A stretch of 64,000 bases of DNA, taken from positions 142,342,188 to 142,406,187 of the forward strand of contig NC_066580.1 in the NCBI RefSeq assembly GCF_024323335.1. Direction: 5' to 3'. A program made the translations under genes and the position numbers. How positions within the stretch are numbered: the stretch's first letter is position 1; every line of letters starts with the position of its first letter. Below, piece after piece: positions 57,106 to 64,000 of this stretch. The DNA is from Lathyrus oleraceus (taxonomy: Eukaryota > Streptophyta > Magnoliopsida > Fabales > Fabaceae). The notes below the pieces were generated by a model that worked only from the letters and a program-made list of their open reading frames with translations, had not been told where the DNA came from and made no database searches.

Positions 57106-60100
57106 CTCCCGCAGTCGAAGTGGGAGGTTCACAGACGCTTAGACTGGTCCGAAAATCATCAAAGAGAATGCGAGGAAGTCCTTTGGTGAAGATGTATGCG
57201 ATCTGATGTCTTGAGGGAACATGAAGGACGCGAGCCTGACCACGAGCTACCTTTTCCCGAACAAAATGAATGTCCATCTCAATATGCTTAGTACGCTGAT
57301 GCTGCACAGGATTACCAGATAGATAGATGACACTAATATTATCACAATACACCAAAGTGGCCTGAGGAATAGGAAAATGGAGTTCTAGGAGAAGATTGTG
57401 AATCCAACACGATTCGGAGACAACATTGGCAACCCCCCTATATTCAGCTTCAGCATTGGAACGGGAGAGAATCGGCTGCCTTTTGGAAGACCAAGAAATA
57501 AAGTTGTCACCTAGAAAAACACAGTACCCAGATGTAGAATGTCTGGTGTCAGGACATCCACCCCAATCAGCGTCGGTGTATGTGATAAGCTTTATAATGG
57601 GAGATGGGGATAAGTGTAGTCCAAAATGTAAGGTGCTCTGAACATAGCACAAAATACGCTTAAGAGCAAGCATGTGTTCCGTGCGAGGGGCATGCATGTG
57701 AAGACAAACTTGTTGAACCGCATATGATATATCAGGTCGAGTGAAGGTGAGATATTGTAGGGCCCCTGCAAGACTCCGATACAAGGAGGGATCCTCATAA
57801 GAAGTGTCGGAGGAGGTGCTGAGTTTCTGCTTGGTGCCAACAGGAGTGGCTGATGGTTTACAGGACGCCATGCCAGCACGTTCAATGATCTCTGATGCAT
57901 AAGTGCTTTGACTGAGAAATATTCCATCAGGATGACGAGATACTGCAATACCCAAAAAGTAACTCAGAGGGCCCAAATCCTTCATTGCAAACTCAGATGC
58001 TAAGAGTGACATAATTGATTTACGGAGGACCAAAGTGGAGGTGATGAGGATGATGTCGTCTACATACAGCAGAACATAGGCCATGTCTAAACCTTGTCGA
58101 TATATGAAGAGGGAGTGGTCTGATGTTCTATGGCGAAAGCCAATGGTGGCGACATAGTCAGCAAAACGTTACTACCATGCCCTAGGCGCTTGCTTGAGAC
58201 CATACAATGACTTCCTCAACCGACATACATAATCTGGATGACGGAGGTCGCGGAAACCCAATGGCTGATGCATGTAAACAGTCTCATGAAGATCACCATG
58301 TAAAAAGGCATTCTGGACATCCAATTGATGAATGGGCTAGGATTTGGATAGAGCAATGGTAAGCACTGTTCGAATGATAGCGGGTTTCACCACGAGGCTA
58401 AAAGTCTCATCACAATCCACACCTGCAACATGTGACCTGCCATCACCTACAAGACGAGCCTTATAACGCTCAAAGGAGCCATCAGAATTTTTCTTATGCC
58501 TAAAAATCCACATACATCGAATAAGATTAGCATCACAAGGACAAGGAACTAAATCCCACGTCTTATTTTGAATAATTCAGATTGCATTGCGGATTTCCAA
58601 TTCGGGTCTGATAAGGCTAGTTTGGGGTTTTTAAGTATGGGAGAGATGGTGTGGTCAGAGTGAGAGATTGATAAGTTAAATATCTGCGGGGTTTGACAAT
58701 GCCTTTCATGCTTCGGGTGGTGATGGTTCGTGTAGGTGGAGGTGGATGCGGTTGAATTGATGGTGGTGATGGAGAGTTTATTGTAATGGTGTGTTGATCG
58801 AAAAGGTAGGAGATGATGATTGTTAGTTTATTGAGGGTAGTGGTTGGTCAATTGGGATTATGGGTGTTGGTTGGTTATGTGCAACAGATGGTGAAATTTG
58901 ATTTTGCCACTGATGTATAAGGTAGGGGTGAAGGTCATCATCTAGGAATTGATAAGAGTGAGGTGAAGGGGAGTGTATATTGGTGAAGGGAAATTGAGTT
59001 TCATCAAAGATAACATGCCTCGAAATTATTAATTTTCTATTAGACAAATCAAAACACTTATAACCTCTATGATTCGACGGATAACCCAAGAAGAAACACG
59101 GAGTAGAGCGGGGTTGTAACTTATGAATGGTAGATGATGGGAATAATGGATAACATAGACAACCAAAGACTCTGAGATGTCTGTAGGTGGGATCACGAAG
59201 ATACATGAGTTGTGTTGGTGACTGATTATGAAGTGTTTTACAGGGAATAATATTTAACAGGTAAGTTGCCATGTGGAGAGCATGATGCCAAAACGAGGGG
59301 GGAACAGAAGAATGAGCTAGCATAGTGCGTATCATATTATTAATGGTTCTTATTTTGCGCTCCGCTTTCCCATTTTGTGAGGATGTGTGGGGACAAGAGA
59401 AACGAAAAACTAGACCATGATCAATGCAATATTTTTGAAAAAGCTCATTATTATATTCACCGCCATTGTCACATTGAAAAGTTTTGACTTTTTGCAAAAA
59501 TTGAGTTTGAATGAGTTGAGTAAGTGACTTGAACGTTCCAAACACATGAGATTTTCTGCTAATAGGAAAAGTCCACAAGAAGTTTGTAAAATCATCTAAG
59601 AATAAGACATAATATTTATGACCAGCAGAACTTAAAATTGGAGACGTCCATAAATCACTATGTAAAATGTCAAAAGGCATCAAAGTCGTACTTTGAGAAT
59701 AAAAAAATGGCAATTTAACTTATTTGCCTAAAACACAATAGTCACAAACGACAGAAGAATTAAAAGGTTCACAACATATGAACTTATTTTTGCAAAGGGA
59801 ATTCAAAACAGATACGCCAGGATGACCAAGACGACTATGCCAAAGACTGGATGTGAGACCGGCAAAACTGGGAGGAGTGGTAATTGGATAAAGATCTCCA
59901 CGACTGTCACATCTGAGAAGGGTGATCCCCGTCTGAAAATCAGAGACAGTAAAACCAAAAGGATCAAAGGAAACAGAAACATTGTTGTTAGTGGTGAGTC
60001 GTCTCACAGAAATTAAATTTTTAATAATTTTCGGGGCATGCAGGACATGGTTAAGGTGAAGGGGTTGGTGAGATGTGGTTATTTGTGTGTGTTTGGTGCC

Positions 60101-61396
60101 GTGAATTGGAATTCCATGGCCACTGCCTACAATGACTTTCTGATTTGAATTACTTACAGGAAAATAAGATGAGAGATTACCTTGTGATGTGGCTGTGTGA
60201 GATGTTGCGTCCGTGTCCATGTACCACTGATTGTCAGGAGTGTGGAGTGACATGGTGTGCATTGCGGTCTCAATGTCTGTCGGTATCTAAGATGAGGTAG
60301 AGGTTGCATACACCTGAGGACGTTGTCCTAGAATGCCTGGCTGCTTAGGAGGACCGGTAGGGCGTGTCCACTAAGAGGTGGGATACGGACACGGTGGCAT
60401 AGTCCATGGTGGTGGAGTCCAACCCCATGGTTGCCAGGTTGGGTACTGCTGTTGTTGTTGCAAAGGAGGAGCGGACCAAGGTGAGGGAGCGTTGGGAGCT
60501 CCAAACTGAAGTACACTGCGGTTACCACGTCCTCCTCCACGACCCTGGTTGCCACGGGAGCGAGAACGGTTGCCGGGGCGGCGGTTGCCACGCTGAGAGG
60601 TGTCTTCAGTAGGTTTCGGCTGAGTGGTGTGCATAGCAGCATGAGAGCCCGTGTTTGCCATCTTAGCCATACCGGCTTCTTCTAAAGTGAGCATGGAACG
60701 AGCCTGATAGAATGTCGGAAGAGGGTTGCTCTGACGAATCAAAGTAGCAACACTGTGGTAAGCTTCTGGGAGACCAGAGATCAGCTGAAGGACCAGACGA
60801 TGATTGTTGACAAGGGAACCGACATTTCTCAACTGATCAAAAAGCATCTTAAGACGCTGACAGTAAGATGAGACATTGGGAAAATCCTCCATACGAGTGT
60901 TAGAAAAATCTTGCTCAAGAGTGACAGCTCTAGCATTTTGGTTATCCTGAAAAATATCTTCCAAGTGATTCCATGCTTCTATTGCAATGGAGTTGGGTTC
61001 TAGAATAGTGGTCAACAAATTGGTAGAAATAGTGGAATAAATCCACTGAAGAACAGTGGCATCAAGAGTGGACCATTGCTCATGGTTGGCGTCGGTAATG
61101 GCTGGTGGCTCTTTTCCGATAGATGGAACGATGTGATGCAAGACTCGATGTGAGCGAGCATGGATGCGGAAAAGCTCGGCCCAGGTACCATATTGATCTT
61201 TTTCCATCTCAAGAATAATAGGAATGTGGTTCCTAATATTGGAGACGGCAAGTGCGGGATGAAACTCCGATTTGGAACCTCGAAACGTGGTGTTCTTAGA
61301 TTGGCCGGAATCCCCAGTATCAGCGGATCTTTGGGAATAGGCGGCAGATTTATGGGTATCGGCGGCACTGTGTTCTGAATGGTCTGATTCAGACAT
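57101..61396 (-). pseudogene. Copia gag-pol polyprotein, one frame with several stops
   Basis: Gag (61396-60371) starts [20 protein letters not shown], has a UBN2-type domain and an R/G-rich tail, and ends at TAG 60371-60373. Protease (in 59720-60262) reads YMDTDATSH, where DTDA replaces the usual D[ST]GA, so the active site is changed. The pre-integrase zinc region is LWHSRLGHPG...CDYC. Integrase (58823-59713) keeps HSDLW, CDNGGEY and GKAERK. RT has its first half in 58085-58820, crossed by stops (for example after KQAPRAW), and YVDD at the start of 57101-58084. RNase H follows with SRSNAEAEYRG and the end TKGLPRILFDDF. Starts upstream of 61396 fall in the LTR and are not used. It cannot be autonomous. 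Confidence 0.85.
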
Positions 61397-61604
61397 GGCT
61401 GCAGCTGCGACGACGGCCGAACAGAAGCGGAAGGCGAGAGAATAGGGTGGTTCTCGTGTTCGGCGGTGGCGGTACAGAGTACAATACTCCTGTTGCAGCA
61501 GCAGACTTCGAGGAGGGAGAAGAAGCGTGCGGTGGCCGACTGAATGAGGGAGAAGAAGAAACGCATTTTTTTTTAAAAAGAGGGATCGGTTAGGATTGAT
61601 ACCA

Positions 61605-61757
61605 TGTAAGATAATAGAAATTGTGTCCTTCTCATTGATCTGAATAGAATATATATACATCAATGTGTAACATTTGGTTAACTATCTAATTATGATACAC
61701 CATAATTATAGGAAACTAATTATGACTAATTATAACAAAATATTATATTCTATAAAA
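61605..61757 (-). repeat. 5' LTR of the copia element
   Basis: From about 61757 down to TTACA at 61605, with TATATATATTC as likely TATA region. The first bases (TTTTATAGAAT) differ from the 3' LTR start (TGTGATAGAAT), so the outermost end is damaged or uncertain. Confidence 0.72.
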
Positions 61758-61997
61758 AACATGATGTTTTTTGGCTTGAAAGATGAGACTCCGCTAAGTT
61801 GATGGGATTTAATAGAACACTCGTCAAGAATATCATCGAGCATGTATATAGCATCTTTGAGTTATTGCAGCCATACTTTGATAGACCGGTCCGCCACTTG
61901 TTTCCGCTCAGCATCTTCCAGTACAACCTTGATCAGATCCAAGGTGGCTGATAGCTTTTCAGCCTTTGACTTGATTTGAGAAGTGATAGAATATTCT
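61758..61997 (-). pseudogene. CNL3, coiled-coil part between copia and the small TIR element
   Basis: Reads SATLDLIKVVLEDAERKQVA and continues to VWLQ, then a TAA (61862-61864) where CNL1 has Gln, then LKDAIYMLDDILDECS, the EDVID-like motif. The piece ends at KPKNIMF, where copia is inserted, and at 61997 where the TIR element begins. Part of the same gene as 54840-56970 and 62343-62408. Confidence 0.82.
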
Positions 61998-62342
61998 AGG
62001 GGTGGCAAACGGGCATGCCCGCCCCGTTTAGGCCCGCCCCGCAAAAGTCCGCAAAAAAAGGGGGCGGGGCGGTCATAGTTGAGGATGTGGGCCTAAAACT
62101 TAGACCCGCCCCGCAAAAAAGTGAGGACGGGACGGGGAAAGCCCGCGGGCACTGCACTATTTAAGCCTAAAAACGAAAAAAATTATGTAAATACACATAT
62201 GCCCGCAAAAGCCCGCGAAAAAAATGGGGCGGGGTGGGACGGACACATTTGAGGGGTGAGAGCCTAAATCCTTGGCCCGCCCCGCACAAAAGTGTGGGCA
62301 AAACGGACATGCCCCGCGGGCCGAGCCCGTTTTGCCACCCCT
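61998..62342. mobile_element. Small non-autonomous TIR element (345 bp), G/C-rich, in CNL3
   Basis: Ends AGGGGTGGCAAACGGGC and GCCCGTTTTGCCACCCCT are inverted copies with one base difference in length. AGAATATTC (61988-61996) is repeated at 62343-62351, a target duplication of 8-9 bases that fits the hAT group. Inside, CCCGCCCCGCAAAA and its complement recur several times. It has no coding capacity. A decayed relative is at 35439. Confidence 0.88.
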
Positions 62343-62408
62343 AGAATATTCATTTTGAAGCAGAGACATCAAATTCTTAAATGCAACTCCTAGTAAGGCC
62401 TCTGCCAT
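62343..62408 (-). pseudogene. CNL3, first exon piece with the start codon
   Basis: ATG at 62408 and MAEALLGVAFKNLMSLLQNE, the same start as in CNL1 and CNL2. The frame then runs into the small TIR element at 62342. Confidence 0.85.
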
Positions 62409-62906
62409 TTTTTGAGAAAAGAAAAAGTTGAAAAATATGAGAAACTTGTTTAGATTGAATGAATGAGTGCTGAAGTAAACAGATGAAATGTGAGTATATA
62501 AGTATATGCTAAACTAGAAAGTCAATGGGAATTATGAGGAAACATCCACGAAACAACAATGCAATTTTCAATAATTGATTCAAGTTCCATTCGATTTCTA
62601 AGGAGTAAAAAATCTATTCTTGCCTTTGTTTTGTTTTCATAGTTTAACAAGAATAAAGAGTTTGATTGCGCCACTTTTACCCATAGAATGCGGTCAATAG
62701 AGTGATTAATTAACTTTGCTTTATAATAACTTTTTATTTAGCTTTTAGGACAAGTTATCATGTTACATGTAATTTGTTTTACATTTGTTTTATTTTAAGT
62801 TATATTTTTTTTTATTAATGTTTATTTATTTTAAGAATATTAGTAAATGATTAATACATATATGTTTGAACAAAACACGCAACAAGTGATTATTTGTCGT
62901 CTAAAC
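62409..62906 (-). other. Upstream region of CNL3
   Basis: The first 250 bases resemble the leader and upstream region of CNL1 (CAATAATTGATTCAAGTTCC against CAATAATTGATGCAAGGTTC). No gene. Confidence 0.6.
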
Positions 62907-63299
62907 CATGGTTTTAAATTGCGGATGTAATTGCGGTTGCGGCAGTTGTAATTGCGGTTGCGGCAGTTGTGATTGCGGTCATTGCAATTGTTGTGATGCG
63001 TTTTGCAATCGTTGCAGCGTGATTTTTATTTGAGAGGTATTTGAAATATACCGATAAAAACACTAAATGGTAAGATTTTTCAATACAAAGGAAATAAATT
63101 GCGTCTTTGGTTTATAAAATTGAGTGTCGAAGAAAATACTTGAAGAAACATATGTGAAATTGTCTCATGTGATTTTAAATTGCGGCCAAACACACCGTTT
63201 TAATTCACATCGCAATTGTGATATAATACAGTTGTGAAGGCTACTACATCAATAATATTACCACCGCAATTGTAGTTGCGGAATGCAATTTAAAACATG
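62907..63299. mobile_element. MITE (393 bp) with 8-bp target duplication
   Basis: Ends CATGGTTTTAAATTGC and GCAATTTAAAACATG are inverted copies. GTCTAAAC at 62899-62906 is repeated at 63300-63307. The left inner part repeats AATTGCGGTTGCGGCAGTTG. The 8-bp duplication suggests a hAT-type MITE. No ORF. Confidence 0.88.
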
Positions 63300-63307
63300 G
63301 TCTAAAC

Positions 63308-64000
63308 GCATAGAAAATGTGACTTAAAAATATATAAGCAAGGCTTGCAACAATAAGTCATATATCTATATATCTATATGTCCAAAATATTTGGCAAATC
63401 TACACCATTGAACTGAAATGTGTTGCTTAATCTTTCAGGCCGATTTTAAAATGTGTTGCATAAATAGAAGAAAAGAAGAAAAAATTATGGTTTAATGTAT
63501 ATGCAACAATTATAAAATGACTCATTAAACGAATTGAGTTTAGTTCGCTTCAAAGAAAGTTTTTGGCAACCTTCCATTAGTTGATCAAATGTATGCTTGT
63601 CCAGCGAATCTGCACAGTTTCACAAGAGATTGCTTTACCCCATATTTGTTCAACGAATTAGGTCTGAATCTTGACCTCCATTTCCCTCAGACACGACTTA
63701 CCTAATCCTCTTTGTGTTGCATTTCAATCATTATATCATATTCAAATAATAATAATGAAGGAGGAGCAGTTCATAGATCAAAGATTATTTATCCTTCAAA
63801 GAGTAGAGCCAAAGGAAGTTATGAAGATTGTGTAGATCAAGTAGAATGTAATTCTAATAAAAATCTTAGACTTGCTAAGATCTTTAATAAAGTCATGAGA
63901 AAACTTGACAAGAGATCTGGGAATAATATCCCTACCAATGTCAAGAACATTCAGCATAAAGAAAAGAATGGTGAAAGACAAAATCTCAATTATTCTTACG
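63308..64000. other. Unassigned right edge
   Basis: No recognised gene. The ORF at 63796-63981 (minus) has no family features. The plus strand near 63760-63990 is rich in AAG/GAT codons but interrupted by stops. Confidence 0.4.

Larger units (their letters stand above)
56971..61757 (-). mobile_element. Ty1-copia retrotransposon (RE1-like), defective, inserted in CNL3
   Basis: An element of about 4.8 kb on the minus strand. The 5' LTR is at 61605-61757 and the tRNA-iMet-type primer site TGGTATCAATCC at 61604-61593. A single polyprotein frame runs from about 61396 to 57101, and the 3' LTR starts at 57105. All four long ORFs lie in one frame and are separated by stops, so the decay is by nonsense rather than by indels. 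The 3' LTR is abnormal: after about 75 bases it turns into an inverted copy of its own first part. The insertion lies between the CC and NB-ARC parts of CNL3 (KPKNIMF on one side, RFRHVIGNRLK on the other). Only AAAC is shared by the flanks, so a clear target duplication is not visible. Confidence 0.85.

Noticed and set aside
56971..61757. Clear target-site duplication for the copia element
   Set aside because: Only AAAC is shared between the flanks, and the outer ends are rearranged, so I do not claim one.
62930..63000. GCGGTTGCGGC repeats as a possible CRISPR-like array
   Set aside because: Units are directly adjacent, without spacers, and lie inside a MITE with clear ends; this is a plant sequence.

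Overview
This is plant nuclear DNA, most likely from a legume and probably from the pea/vetch/lentil group with large genomes. I infer this from a full-length Ogre/Tat-type Ty3-gypsy element, a cluster of CC-NB-LRR resistance genes, plant mobile domain (PMD) genes and many nested retroelement remnants in AT-rich spacer. The species cannot be fixed from the sequence alone. The only host gene that looks intact is one CNL resistance gene at 24528-27590 (minus).

Layout. 1-5342: degenerate sequence with LTR-like pieces and an intron-retaining fragment of an LRR protein gene. 5343-6088 (minus): N-terminal piece of a MULE transposase. 6665-8139 plus 21797-22532 (plus): a four-exon PMD pseudogene facing away from the MULE piece and split in two by an Ogre/Tat element. 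8140-21791: that element, complete, with about 2-kb LTRs, a perfect 5-bp target duplication (GTTGG), an open gag-pro frame and an open RT/RNaseH/aRNaseH/integrase frame. The two frames are joined in frame by a predicted 247-bp GT-AG intron.

22541-62408: a minus-strand CNL cluster in repeated blocks. Block A holds the intact CNL1, an unknown small ORF, and a decayed CNL fragment followed by retroelement-derived spacer with a tandem array. Block B repeats this order from about 39.1 to 48.9 kb, with CNL2 broken by a 4-bp deletion and a stop. Block C holds CNL3 (54840-62408), wrecked by stops, a 0.6-kb LRR deletion, a Ty1-copia element and a small TIR element. Between A and B lies a second, unrelated PMD pseudogene. 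Beside CNL3 sits a 2.75-kb solo LTR with a 5-bp target duplication, whose empty site is preserved in the paralogous flank near 38.4 kb.

Working together: the window shows a resistance-gene cluster growing by segmental duplication and decaying by retroelement insertion, LTR recombination and nonsense mutation. The youngest event I can see is the Ogre/Tat insertion, since its LTRs differ by only about five substitutions outside length-variable tracts. I found no tRNA, rRNA, CRISPR or organellar insert, and no convincing evidence of a wholly new system.
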